Shown here in pieces: positions 38,092 to 45,890 of a DNA stretch of 64,000 nt. Origin of the DNA: Paenibacillus sp. SC116 (lineage in GTDB: Bacteria; Bacillota; Bacilli; Paenibacillales; Paenibacillaceae). The stretch spans positions 1 to 64,000 of the forward strand of contig NZ_JANIOF010000008.1 of assembly GCF_024733555.1 (NCBI RefSeq), read 5' to 3'. How positions within the stretch are numbered: position 1 is the stretch's first letter; each line of letters begins with the position of its first letter. Both the position numbers and the translations under genes were made by a program. The notes beneath the pieces are model-generated. The model was not told where the DNA came from. It saw only the letters and a list, made by a program, of their open reading frames with translations, and did no database searches.

Positions 38092-39201
38092 ATGGATAAA
38101 CAACGTAAAATGCGCGTCGGTCTTGTGTACGGCGGCAAATCCGGGGAACATGAAGTATCGTTATCAACAGCGCTCGCCGTTATGAACGCTTTTGACTTTG
38201 ACAAATATGAAATTATCCCATTCTTTATTACACAATCCGGGGAATGGCGTGTAGGCAGCTTGATGAACGCTCCGTTTGCAGATAAAGAGCAATTGAAACT
38301 ATTGGATGCAAAGGGTGGAACCGTTCAAGCTATGGATATGTTATTCCGCAGCTTGGATCGCAGTGCAAGCACAGCCTCTGAACCTAGCATCGATGTCATG
38401 TTCCCGCTTATTCATGGAACGAATGGTGAGGACGGCACGATTCAAGGCTTGTTCGAGATGGCCAACGTACCATATGTAGGTGCAGGCGTATTGGCTTCGG
38501 CTGTCGGCATGGATAAGGCGTTTATGAAGCTTGTATTTGCAGATGCAGGTTTGCCACAAGTCCAGTATGTTCATTTTATCGGTGCAGAATGGAATCGTGA
38601 TCAGGAGCAAATCTTGCGTCAAACGGAAGAAGAGCTTGGCTACCCTTGCTTCATTAAGCCAGCTAACCTTGGCTCCTCTGTAGGGATTTCGAAAGCACGC
38701 AATCGTGCAGAGCTAATCGCAGCTATCGAGCTTGCACTTCAATATGATCGCAAAGTCATCATTGAAGAATTCGTAGATGCGCGTGAGGTTGAGGTAAGTG
38801 TATTGGGCAATGACGAGCCGCAAGCTTCTGTAACGGGTGAAGTTATTTCTTCCAATGAATTCTACGACTACAAAGCAAAATATATCGATGGTAAATCCGG
38901 CATGCAAATTCCAGCTGAGATCGATGCAGAGCTGGCTGCTAGCATTCGTGAGATGGCGGTACGTGCTTATCGTGCGATTGATGGTTCTGGATTGTCACGT
39001 GTAGACTTCTTCGTCCGCCGTTCTGACAATCAGGTGTTTATTAATGAAGTAAACACAATGCCAGGCTTTACGCCGTACAGCATGTATCCTTTGATGTGGA
39101 AAGAAACAGGTAAGCCGTATCAGGAATTGTTGGATGACTTGATTGAGCTGGCATTGAATCGCTTTGAAGCGAAGCAGAAGCTTCATTATGTGAATGTGTA
39201 A
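38092..39201 (+). CDS. ddl: D-alanine--D-alanine ligase
   Basis: Start at ATG 38092, with GGAGGGGC upstream. The 369-residue ATP-grasp enzyme joins two D-alanines for peptidoglycan precursor synthesis. Motifs: VGLVYGGKSGEHEVSLSTA, DVMFPLIHGTNGEDGTIQGL, YVGAGVLASAVGMDKAFMK, CFIKPANLGSSVGISKA, IIEEFVDAREVEVSVLGND, GLSRVDFFV and FINEVNTMPGFTPYSMYP. The YSMYP region and the loop containing DYKAKYIDGKSGM are consistent with D-Ala-D-Ala rather than D-Ala-D-Lac specificity, though that is not certain. It has its own terminator and follows the amidase-domain gene by 109 bp. Confidence 0.97.
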   Translation: MDKQRKMRVGLVYGGKSGEHEVSLSTALAVMNAFDFDKYEIIPFFITQSGEWRVGSLMNAPFADKEQLKLLDAKGGTVQAMDMLFRSLDRSASTASEPSIDVMFPLIHGTNGEDGTIQGLFEMANVPYVGAGVLASAVGMDKAFMKLVFADAGLPQVQYVHFIGAEWNRDQEQILRQTEEELGYPCFIKPANLGSSVGISKARNRAELIAAIELALQYDRKVIIEEFVDAREVEVSVLGNDEPQASVTGEVISSNEFYDYKAKYIDGKSGMQIPAEIDAELAASIREMAVRAYRAIDGSGLSRVDFFVRRSDNQVFINEVNTMPGFTPYSMYPLMWKETGKPYQELLDDLIELALNRFEAKQKLHYVNV

Positions 39202-39240
39202 TGGTGTTAATGAAAATGGATTCATAGATATATAAATAGG

Positions 39241-39287
39241 AGCGTGCTGCTCAGCTTACCTCGTGTAAGTTGTCGGCACGCTTTTTT
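39241..39287 (+). terminator. Terminator of ddl
   Basis: AGCGTGC (39241-39247) and GCACGCT (39275-39281), with additional partial pairing inside, followed by a T run. Confidence 0.75.
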
Positions 39288-39421
39288 ATATTGGTTTCGT
39301 AGCAGTGGACAAGGAGGATACGTGTAACAAGCTTTTCCGATTCTCTCTTTGTGAAAGAGATGAAATTCTCGTGGACATACTGATTTCTATATAAGTATCA
39401 ACGCAACGGAGGGAAATCATT

Positions 39422-39910
39422 ATGAAACGGAAAGCTTCAAAGGTCGTTATGTTGGGTGTTATTGTTGCTGCGAACATATTTGTAGCTATAAATGTAGGAG
39501 CCTATACAAATAAAGAGGTATTTACCGCCTATACGGCTTCTTCAACCGGGGAGCAGGACTCTATTCAACAATTGCGTGAGCGGCCTATTGGTAAAGAGCA
39601 TATAGGTTTGAAAATGAAGCGACTTCAGCTTAGTGAGGTACTCGTTGAGCTTGGATTGGGGGCAGATGCTTGGCAGAAGGCAACAGCGGAAGGGAAGTCA
39701 CTTGTTGAGTATGCACATACTAAAGGGGTAGCACGGCAGACCATTGTCCAAAAGATGAGTGATCGGATCCATGAAAAGGTGGAGCAAGAGGTTCGGGTTC
39801 GTAAGCTGCCAGCGAGTAAACGAGATCGTTTGAAGAAGATGCTGGAGCTGCGTATCGAGCGACTTATTGATCGTAAGTTGAATGAGAAGGAATTGCTGCG
39901 CATTAGCTGA
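39422..39910 (+). CDS. Hypothetical exported helical protein
   Basis: A 162-residue protein with an N-terminal signal peptide or anchor (VVMLGVIVAANIFVAINVGA). The mature part is strongly helical and basic, with a segment SEVLVELGLGADAWQKATAE and a Lys/Arg/Glu-rich C-terminal half (EKVEQEVRVRKLPASKRDRL). No enzymatic motif is visible and I do not recognise the family. GGAGGGAAAT provides a ribosome binding site. It stands between ddl and another hypothetical gene, with no clear operon partner. Confidence 0.8.
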   Translation: MKRKASKVVMLGVIVAANIFVAINVGAYTNKEVFTAYTASSTGEQDSIQQLRERPIGKEHIGLKMKRLQLSEVLVELGLGADAWQKATAEGKSLVEYAHTKGVARQTIVQKMSDRIHEKVEQEVRVRKLPASKRDRLKKMLELRIERLIDRKLNEKELLRIS

Positions 39911-40005
39911 CTTTTTAGCTAGGATAAGCTGCACCTATCTCACATTGCCATCCCGTAGGGTTTCATGCTTCAATAGAGGTAGTAGATCAGGGAGGGGCGG
40001 TTAAT

Positions 40006-40326
40006 ATGGGATTCCAGACAGAGTTCAATTCGGTATGCAAATTTAAAAGTGAGCAAGAGCTGTATGAATTATTAGAATATGGGCGCGGGAAAATGAAGAA
40101 ATCTGGTTTGCGTATTTTCCCAACAGGTCAGAAAGTCATTGCGTATACGCCGGATAATACGGCAGTTGCTATTGTCAAAATCGTTGCTTCCATCGCGGAA
40201 ATTAACTTCCAAGGAGAAGAGGTAACAGAGGTCGAAATGGAACTTGTTCGCAAGTTGACTGACGAGGAGTCGCGTATTCAGACGGCGTTAGCTTTTGAGA
40301 TGTTCTTTGGCGAGCAGACGGTATAA
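40006..40326 (+). CDS. Conserved hypothetical small protein
   Basis: A 106-residue soluble protein (MGFQTEFNSVCKFKSEQELY start; FPTGQKVIAYTPDNTAVAIV core; EMELVRKLTDEESRIQTALA end). It has a mixed beta/alpha pattern, no signal peptide and one Cys. It looks like a Bacilli-wide conserved protein, but I cannot name its family. GGGAGGGGCGG is the ribosome binding site, and a strong terminator follows directly, so it is its own unit. Confidence 0.85.
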   Translation: MGFQTEFNSVCKFKSEQELYELLEYGRGKMKKSGLRIFPTGQKVIAYTPDNTAVAIVKIVASIAEINFQGEEVTEVEMELVRKLTDEESRIQTALAFEMFFGEQTV

Positions 40327-40372
40327 GTATGATCGGTTCTTTGTAATGCCTTAACCATTAGCTTTAACAAGA

Positions 40373-40407
40373 AAAAGTCCATTCCTCATGGGATGGACTT
40401 TTTTTGT
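40373..40407 (+). terminator. Terminator of the small hypothetical gene
   Basis: AAAAGTCCATTCC (about 40373-40385) pairs with GGATGGACTTTT (40391-40402) and ends in a T run. A 62-residue frame that begins inside this hairpin is not a gene. Confidence 0.9.
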
Positions 40408-40625
40408 ACACTTTCGCGGTATGAAGGTTCTACTTCTTATTTGGCAGGAACATTTTTATATGATATTTCGTCACGTTTATGACAGGGATTCGTCATGGAT
40501 AAATCAAAGATCGATCATAGATCGTTCAAGGATGAAGCGGAAGATAATCAGAGATTATCCATCGTATTATGCATAAGTATACGACGTGAATTCAACAGTA
40601 TGGAAACGATAGAACATAAAAATAA

Positions 40626-40639
40626 GAACAAATGTTCGT
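40626..40639 (+). promoter_or_regulatory. LexA-box-like palindrome upstream of the XkdX-like gene
   Basis: AGAACAAATGTTCGT around 40625-40639 contains GAAC-AAAT-GTTC and fits the Bacillus SOS box (CGAAC-N4-GTTCG) at all but the first base. It lies about 230 bp before the XkdX-like start. I see no clear -35/-10 pair at it. The rest of 40408-40867, apart from the inverted repeat listed separately, has nothing I can name. Confidence 0.55.
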
Positions 40640-40701
40640 AGTTAATTAATAGGAATCCCATCAAGCGTTTTGTTCTGGGCGTGTTAAATTGGTATTACGA
40701 A

Positions 40702-40789
40702 ATCAAACGCAAATGACACACCGGTTCCACAATGGAACAAAGGCGCGGGCAGGCGCGATAAATGTACGTTTTGGGTTTGCGTTTGATTC
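40702..40789. repeat. 88-bp inverted-repeat element with inner hairpin
   Basis: AATCAAACGCAAA (40702-40714) is matched perfectly by TTTGCGTTTGATT (40777-40789). Between them are the small palindrome GTTCCA-CAA-TGGAAC (40725-40739) and a GC-rich stretch GGCGCGGGCAGGCGCG. It could fold as a single long branched hairpin. It does not match any RNA family I know and sits between the SOS-type box and the XkdX-like gene. Confidence 0.75.
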
Positions 40790-40867
40790 ATTACGCCAAC
40801 TAATAACTAATAACTAAACCTATACTTGTTACGGAGTCCTCAGTTTACAAGAAGGGAGACTAGAACA

Positions 40868-41008
40868 ATGGAATTTTGGAAATATGCATTCGATATGAAT
40901 TGGATCAATGTAGAGGTTCTACGTAAAGCTGTGCGAACATCGAACAATCCATCTGGAGATATTACACCAGAACAATACCGTGAAATAACATCTATCGACT
41001 ATATGTAA
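40868..41008 (+). CDS. XkdX-like small phage protein
   Basis: A 46-residue protein, starting at ATG 40868 with AAGGGAG upstream. The sequence (MEFWKYAFDMNWINVEVLRK, then GDITPEQYREITSIDY) matches the XkdX family: a short tail-region protein found just after tail-fibre genes in PBSX-type prophages. No tail, holin or lysin genes are nearby, so it is an orphan or relic of a prophage. It is followed immediately by a strong terminator. A LexA-type palindrome lies upstream at 40626. Confidence 0.85.
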   Translation: MEFWKYAFDMNWINVEVLRKAVRTSNNPSGDITPEQYREITSIDYM

Positions 41009-41021
41009 CACGAATCATCTC

Positions 41022-41053
41022 AGCCCCCGGATAAGTCCGGGGGCTTTATTTAT
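41022..41053 (+). terminator. Terminator of the XkdX-like gene
   Basis: AGCCCCCGGA (41022-41031) and TCCGGGGGCT (41036-41045) form a perfect 10-bp stem with a 4-base loop, followed by TTATTTATTT. Confidence 0.85.
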
Positions 41054-41114
41054 TTATAGGTGAAATATAATTTTAACCATAGATGTATGGCAAAGGTGAT
41101 ATATGAAAAATAGC

Positions 41115-41143
41115 TTGAATAAGAACATTTGTTCTTATATAAT
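41115..41143 (+). promoter_or_regulatory. SOS promoter of the ArpU-like gene
   Basis: TTGAAT (41115-41120) and TATAAT (41138-41143) are exactly 17 bp apart. The spacer is filled by the 16-bp near-palindrome AAGAACATTTGTTCTT (41121-41136), a LexA-type box. RNA polymerase and LexA would compete directly, so expression should follow DNA damage. Confidence 0.75.
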
Positions 41144-41185
41144 GGAATTATAAATACTGCAGATGTGGACAAAGGCGGTGCTACG

Positions 41186-41644
41186 ATGCTTTGTGACGTA
41201 TCTCTCGACCTTCCGGATCTAGACAAGGAAGCGACTCGTAGAAACGTTGAGGCGGTACTGGAGAAATACCGTATGTACAAGCAAATTGGTTATGAAGTGA
41301 ATGAAACAAGACTGACTTCTTCCTACACGGTGCGTTCTCATGGGCAGACGAATCGAGTAACAGACCAGACGAGGGATATTGCTGTGGACAATGTGGATAT
41401 TCCCGAGAAGATGCGCAAATATTGTGAACGAGTGGAGAAAGCCACACAGCGCTTGCCTGAGAAGGAACGTCAGATTATTACGGAGCGTTATTTGAAGGAA
41501 GACGGTGTTTATGACTACCAAGTGTATAGTTTTACGTTCGATCCCCCTCTATCCGAATACAGTTACTACAAATTAAAGTGGAAAGCCATTTCCAAGCTAG
41601 CCATCTCGCTTAATGTTCAGGTGTTTGTTGACACGCCTTCTTGA
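41186..41644 (+). CDS. ArpU-family phage transcriptional regulator
   Basis: Start at ATG 41186, after AAGGCGGTG; the upstream in-frame TTG at 41129 overlaps the promoter. The 152-residue protein has the ArpU layout. An N-terminal helical region (DLDKEATRRNVEAVLEKYRM) is followed by a sigma-like C-terminal helix-turn-helix (LPEKERQIITERYLKEDGVY, DYQVYSFTFDPPLSEYSYYK, LKWKAISKLAISLNVQV). ArpU/RinA-type proteins activate late genes or packaging genes in Gram-positive phages. No phage structural genes are present, so its target is either distant or lost. It sits behind a LexA-controlled promoter. Confidence 0.88.
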   Translation: MLCDVSLDLPDLDKEATRRNVEAVLEKYRMYKQIGYEVNETRLTSSYTVRSHGQTNRVTDQTRDIAVDNVDIPEKMRKYCERVEKATQRLPEKERQIITERYLKEDGVYDYQVYSFTFDPPLSEYSYYKLKWKAISKLAISLNVQVFVDTPS

Positions 41645-41877
41645 TCGATTTCTTCCAAAATACACGCGCGCACATAGCCGGTGGTTGTCTATTTCTCCGG
41701 CTTCGTGCAGCATATCTTGTGTTTATATATATCCGATCTCCTATCCAGCTTGAGCTGTCCGCATGTCTAAATTTCCAATTTGCTCTTATTCCAGTATGTC
41801 TCCAAATCTCCAAGTATGATCCAATCTCTTGATTGGGATGCTATACAGTAGCAAATCACACATTGGAGGCTACAACT

Positions 41878-42879
41878 ATGCTTGTCCGCTTCGGATATGT
41901 AGCGATGTCGGTACTTGTGGAGAATTGTTCGCCTTCACGTACGATGACGTATACGAGCTACTGTAAGATTGATGACCGCGAAGCCGCGATTCGCAAGCTG
42001 GAACGGTTGTCTGAGGAGAATTTGACCAATACGCTGCGGTTGTTGAAGCATAATCGTGCTCATCATATTGAGTTGTACCGCTGCTCCAGCAAGCTGATTC
42101 CACTCGCCACACATGAAGCGCTCGCAGATTGGGATCCCTTTATCGCTTTGAAAGAACCATTTGCAGCAATTGGTACGTATGCCAACGAACATGGGATGCG
42201 ACTGAGCTTCCATCCGGACCACTTTACCGTACTGAGCACGCCTCGGGAAGATGTGCTGCACAATTCGATCCGCGACTTAGGGCATCATCTTCGTATGCTT
42301 GAGGCGATGGGAATGGATGCGCGTGCGAAGAACAATATCCATATTGGCGGTGCTTATGGCAATAAGAAAACAGCGGGAGAGCGATTCAAGGCCAATTTCA
42401 AGTTGCTGTCTGAACCTATCAAGCAGCGATTGACGCTCGAAAATGATGATAAAACCTTTACCGCTGCAGAGACGCTGGACGTATGTGAGCAGCTTCAAGT
42501 CCCGATGGTGCTCGATATTCACCATCATTGGGTCAATCATGAAGGGGAGCAGCTAGCTGAGCTGTGGCCAAGAATATTGAAGACATGGGACACCGCTTAT
42601 GCCCAGGCGGACGCAACGGTCGATAATCCGCTTCCTCCTAAGATTCATGTATCGAGTCCGAAGAGCGAGAAAGATATTCGCGGGCATGCTGATTATGTAG
42701 ATGTAAAGCCGCTGCTTGCTTTCCTGAGGGATATAGCCCCATACACAGACAAGGTGGATGTTATGATTGAAGCGAAGAAGAAAGATGATGCACTCTTTCA
42801 ACTGATGCATGACCTTACTCAGTATGAGGGCGAAGGGGTTTCGCTCGTAAGTCCTGCATCTGTGAGCATCCAATCTTAA
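41878..42879 (+). CDS. uvsE: UV damage endonuclease
   Basis: Start at ATG 41878, with TTGGAGG upstream. The 333-residue TIM-barrel nuclease incises 5' of pyrimidine dimers and other distortions, an alternative to UvrABC. Motifs: RFGYVAMS start, NLTNTLRLLKHNRAHHIELY, RLSFHPDHFTVL, NNIHIGGAYGNKK, LTLENDDKTF, VLDIHHHWVNHEG and KIHVSSPKSEKDIRGHADYV, with the metal-binding His, Asp and Glu residues. In spore-forming Bacilli it is one of several UV repair routes. I found no LexA box directly before it. It follows the SOS-type ArpU-like gene by 233 bp. Confidence 0.96.
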   Translation: MLVRFGYVAMSVLVENCSPSRTMTYTSYCKIDDREAAIRKLERLSEENLTNTLRLLKHNRAHHIELYRCSSKLIPLATHEALADWDPFIALKEPFAAIGTYANEHGMRLSFHPDHFTVLSTPREDVLHNSIRDLGHHLRMLEAMGMDARAKNNIHIGGAYGNKKTAGERFKANFKLLSEPIKQRLTLENDDKTFTAAETLDVCEQLQVPMVLDIHHHWVNHEGEQLAELWPRILKTWDTAYAQADATVDNPLPPKIHVSSPKSEKDIRGHADYVDVKPLLAFLRDIAPYTDKVDVMIEAKKKDDALFQLMHDLTQYEGEGVSLVSPASVSIQS

Positions 42880-43025
42880 TGATGGTCGTCACTTGAAAAG
42901 ATGCGCGAAATACGTTACCTTGTACAAAGAAAGCAAACCGTTTATTTGGAGAATCTTGCACGTGCAGAGATGTACAAGCTGGAGCTTACCAATTGTTCAA
43001 CGGTGAGAGGAGGATATTTAAAAGT

Positions 43026-43796
43026 ATGTCCCAAGTATTAGCAGGTAAAAATATCGTCGTCATGGGTGTTGCAAACGATCGTAGTATCGCGTGGGCAATC
43101 GCGCAATCGTTGGCAGCTCAAGGCGCAAGACTAGCGTTTACATATGAGAGCGAGCGAGTTGAAGCTCGCGTCCGCAAGTTGGCAGAAACGATCGAAGGTT
43201 CTGTGATTCTTCCTTGCAATGTTACAGTGGATGAAGATATCGACCAGCTTGCTGTCCAATTGAAAGAGCATTTCGGTACGCTGCACGGTATTGTGCACAG
43301 TATCGCATTCGCGAAAACAGAAGAGCTCACAGGCATGTATGTGGACACGTCCCGTGCAGGCTTTGCACTAGCGCATGATATTAGCGCGTACTCGCTCGTA
43401 GCTGTTACGCAGCGCCTACATCCGCTTATGACAGAAGGTGGAAGCGTCATGACGATGACGTATCTAGGTGCAGAGCGCGCAATGAAGAACTACAACGTTA
43501 TGGGTGTAGCGAAAGCTGCGCTGGAGGCGTCTGTTCGTTACTTGGCGAATGATCTTGGCCAACACAATATCCGCGTAAATGCGATCTCCGCAGGTCCAAT
43601 TCGCACATTGGCTGCGAAGGGGATTGGCGACTTCAACTCCATCTTGAGACAAGTGGAAGAGAAAGCTCCACTTCGTCGTACGACAGATGCTGCAGAAGTA
43701 GGGGATACAGCGATGTTCTTGATGAGCCCATGGTCCCGAGGCATTACAGGTGAAGTTATCTACGTGGATGGCGGTTACAACATCGTATCTACTTAG
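43026..43796 (+). CDS. fabI: Enoyl-[ACP] reductase (NADH), FabI
   Basis: Start at ATG 43026; the ribosome binding site GAGAGGAGG lies a rather long 12 bases upstream. The 256-residue short-chain-dehydrogenase-type enzyme reduces the double bond in each round of fatty acid elongation. It has the modified cofactor loop NIVVMGVANDRSIAWAIAQ, LHGIVHSIAFAKTEEL, YLGAERAMKNYNVMGVAKAA (catalytic Tyr and Lys) and AISAGPIRTLAAKGI. FabI is the triclosan-sensitive form. It is monocistronic here, and no FapR box was recognised. Confidence 0.97.
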   Translation: MSQVLAGKNIVVMGVANDRSIAWAIAQSLAAQGARLAFTYESERVEARVRKLAETIEGSVILPCNVTVDEDIDQLAVQLKEHFGTLHGIVHSIAFAKTEELTGMYVDTSRAGFALAHDISAYSLVAVTQRLHPLMTEGGSVMTMTYLGAERAMKNYNVMGVAKAALEASVRYLANDLGQHNIRVNAISAGPIRTLAAKGIGDFNSILRQVEEKAPLRRTTDAAEVGDTAMFLMSPWSRGITGEVIYVDGGYNIVST

Positions 43797-43849
43797 TTGA
43801 ATGATTGATGGCGGCGATCAAGCTTGTGCGTTTGCCTACCGATTGCCAC

Positions 43850-43898
43850 GCGCCTTGCACAGGTGTCTCCTAATGAGACGTTATCCTATGCAGGGCGC
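43850..43898 (+). terminator. Long imperfect hairpin after fabI
   Basis: GCGCCTTGCACAGG (43850-43863) pairs with CCTATGCAGGGCGC (43885-43898) using two G-U pairs. An inner GTCTC/GAGAC stem (43865-43869 with 43875-43879) lies within. It is followed by TTGTTCT rather than a clean T run, so terminator activity is probable but not certain. Confidence 0.45.
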
Positions 43899-44029
43899 TT
43901 GTTCTATGTGCCGCTAATAATATGCGGTGCAATTGCGGAAGGCCGCCACAAAGGTTGTGGTTATAATCGAGGCACTGCGACAATAAATAGAAGCTATGGG
44001 CTTCGCTAACACGAAAGAAGGAACTTTGC

Positions 44030-44854
44030 ATGTGGCTTGAAATTGTGCTGCTCGGTTTAATTGGATTCATTGCAGCGACATTCGGCAGCGTAGTCGGTCT
44101 AGGTGGGGGGATTATTCTCGTACCTGGTCTCGTTTTTCTTGGACCATGGTTGCTTGGGGAAGCGGTTTCATCACAGACAGCGGTCGCAACTTCATTAGCT
44201 GTTCTTATATTTACGGCCTTATCTTCTACGCTGGCTTACTCAAAAGTAAAGCGAGTGGATTGGAGAAATGGCTTGATCTTCTTCATAACAAGCGGCCCTG
44301 GTTCGATGGTTGGCGCACAGCTCGCCCAGTATTTTCAAGATAGCTCATTCCAATTGGCGTTCGGCTTTTTTATGTTGGCGATGGCAGTTTTGATGATTGT
44401 AAAAGAGAGAATGAAGCCGCTTCAGATTCAGTGGAGACGTATGCAGACGTTTACAGATGGAACAGGGTTAACGCATGAATATGGTGTGAATATCCCGCTT
44501 ATGCTGCTGATTGGATTTATGGTCGGTTTAGTTTCGGGATTGTTCGGCATTGGTGGAGGCTCCCTGTTCGTGCCGTTAATGGTCTTGCTATTTCGCTACC
44601 CAGCCCATATTGCAACAGCAACTTCCATGTTTGTCATTTTCCTTAGCTCGATATTGGGCACGTCTGTCCATGCATGGAATGGTTCTGTGGACTGGATGCT
44701 TGTACTTATCTTGGCTCCAAGTGCGTGGATTGGCGGCAAGTTCGGTGCCGCGATAGCCAATCGCATGTCAGGAAAAGGGCTGCTGTTGCTGCTGCGATTG
44801 ACGTTGCTCGTACTTTCCATTCGGATGATTATAAGTGGATTTATGGCTGATTAG
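44030..44854 (+). CDS. TauE/SafE-family sulfite exporter-like permease
   Basis: A 274-residue membrane protein of about eight helices, built as two related halves. Each half begins with the family signature: GFIAATFGSVVGLGGGIILV near the N terminus and GFMVGLVSGLFGIGGGSLFV in the second half. The TauE/SafE family moves sulfonates, sulfite or similar anions; the substrate here is unknown. The ribosome binding site is GAAGGAAC before ATG. Neighbours (fabI, an inositol-phosphatase-family gene) give no hint to the substrate. Confidence 0.92.
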   Translation: MWLEIVLLGLIGFIAATFGSVVGLGGGIILVPGLVFLGPWLLGEAVSSQTAVATSLAVLIFTALSSTLAYSKVKRVDWRNGLIFFITSGPGSMVGAQLAQYFQDSSFQLAFGFFMLAMAVLMIVKERMKPLQIQWRRMQTFTDGTGLTHEYGVNIPLMLLIGFMVGLVSGLFGIGGGSLFVPLMVLLFRYPAHIATATSMFVIFLSSILGTSVHAWNGSVDWMLVLILAPSAWIGGKFGAAIANRMSGKGLLLLLRLTLLVLSIRMIISGFMAD

Positions 44855-44954
44855 TGGAATTTGATTGATTACGGATAATTGGATGAAACTTCGGCAGGGA
44901 GGCTGCGTATAGTTAAGGATATGACATTTTTATACAGAAAGTAGTGAGAGAGGA

Positions 44955-45809
44955 TTGAATCAGGAAAAGACACCTTACGTTGTAACGGGGAAAAGCTTTA
45001 CCGCTGTGGCCATCAATTGTGCTGCAAAGGCGGGTGAATGGATCAAAAGTCGACTCGGTCAATATAAATCGTTAGAAATGAAATCTTCCATGCACGATGT
45101 TGTAACGGAAGTGGACAAAGGTGCGGAGTTAATGATCCGCAAGCTGATACAAACTCATTTCCCGCATCATAGCATTTTAGGTGAAGAGGGAGTTGGGTGT
45201 GGACAGGTGGCTTCGGAAGAAGCACTAAAAGAAGCGTTGCAATCTGAATATCTTTGGATTATTGATCCGCTGGATGGGACGACGAATTATGTTCATGGTT
45301 TCCCATTCTTCTCGGTATCGATTGCATTAGCACATAAAGGTGAAGTGATTGTCGGTATCGTGTATGACCCGATAAGGGACGAGTTGTTCGTCGCAGAGAA
45401 AGGAAAAGGCGCTTATGTCCGCGGACAGCGGATGCAGGTAGCAGATGAGAAGAACTTACAGGGCAGTCTTATCGCTTCAGGTTTCCCTACGGACTTTACT
45501 CGGGCTCTACCAGCGAATCTGAAAGGCATTCAGGCCCTTGCACCCAAAGTGCGAAATATCCGAACGGCAGGCTCAGCAGCCCTACATATGGCGTATGTGG
45601 CAGCTGGTCGTCTAACAGGATTTTGGGAGCTGAATTTGAATGCATGGGATTTGGCAGCCGGAAGCCTTCTTATCTCAGAAGCGGGTGGAAGTATTACAGA
45701 TACGTATGGGCAGCCGTATCATCTTGGAGTGAGAGATGTATTAGGTTCAAATGGCCATATTCATGCTGATTTCATTCAAGTGCTCAAAGATGCGGATGCA
45801 CAAGGGTAA
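44955..45809 (+). CDS. Inositol monophosphatase-family protein
   Basis: A 284-residue protein, probably beginning at TTG 44955 (upstream AGAGAGG is close to it, so the exact start is not certain). It has the lithium-sensitive phosphatase motifs: VVTEVDKGAELMIRKLI, HSILGEEGVG, WIIDPLDGTTNYVHGFPFFS (metal-binding Asp residues) and WDLAAGSLLISEAGG. Members hydrolyse inositol monophosphate or related sugar phosphates and 3'-phosphoadenosine phosphate. The true substrate cannot be read from sequence. A terminator shared with the convergent C39-like gene follows. Confidence 0.9.
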   Translation: MNQEKTPYVVTGKSFTAVAINCAAKAGEWIKSRLGQYKSLEMKSSMHDVVTEVDKGAELMIRKLIQTHFPHHSILGEEGVGCGQVASEEALKEALQSEYLWIIDPLDGTTNYVHGFPFFSVSIALAHKGEVIVGIVYDPIRDELFVAEKGKGAYVRGQRMQVADEKNLQGSLIASGFPTDFTRALPANLKGIQALAPKVRNIRTAGSAALHMAYVAAGRLTGFWELNLNAWDLAAGSLLISEAGGSITDTYGQPYHLGVRDVLGSNGHIHADFIQVLKDADAQG

Positions 45810-45851
45810 TCGAGGGAATAGTGTGACTGATATTAATAGCGCTATATAAAA

Positions 45852-45890
45852 AAACAACCTGCATGCAGTTGAACTGCTTGCAGGTTGTTT
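45852..45890. terminator. Bidirectional terminator between convergent genes
   Basis: AAACAACCTGCA (45852-45863) and TGCAGGTTGTTT (45879-45890) form a perfect 12-bp stem. An A run precedes it and a T run follows, so it can work for both the phosphatase-family gene and the convergent C39-like gene. Confidence 0.85.

Noticed and set aside
40388..40576. 62-residue frame after the small hypothetical gene
   Set aside because: It begins inside a strong terminator hairpin and has no ribosome binding site.
40868..41644. An intact prophage
   Set aside because: Only two small phage-type genes are present, with no integrase, structural, lysis or packaging genes and no attachment repeats.
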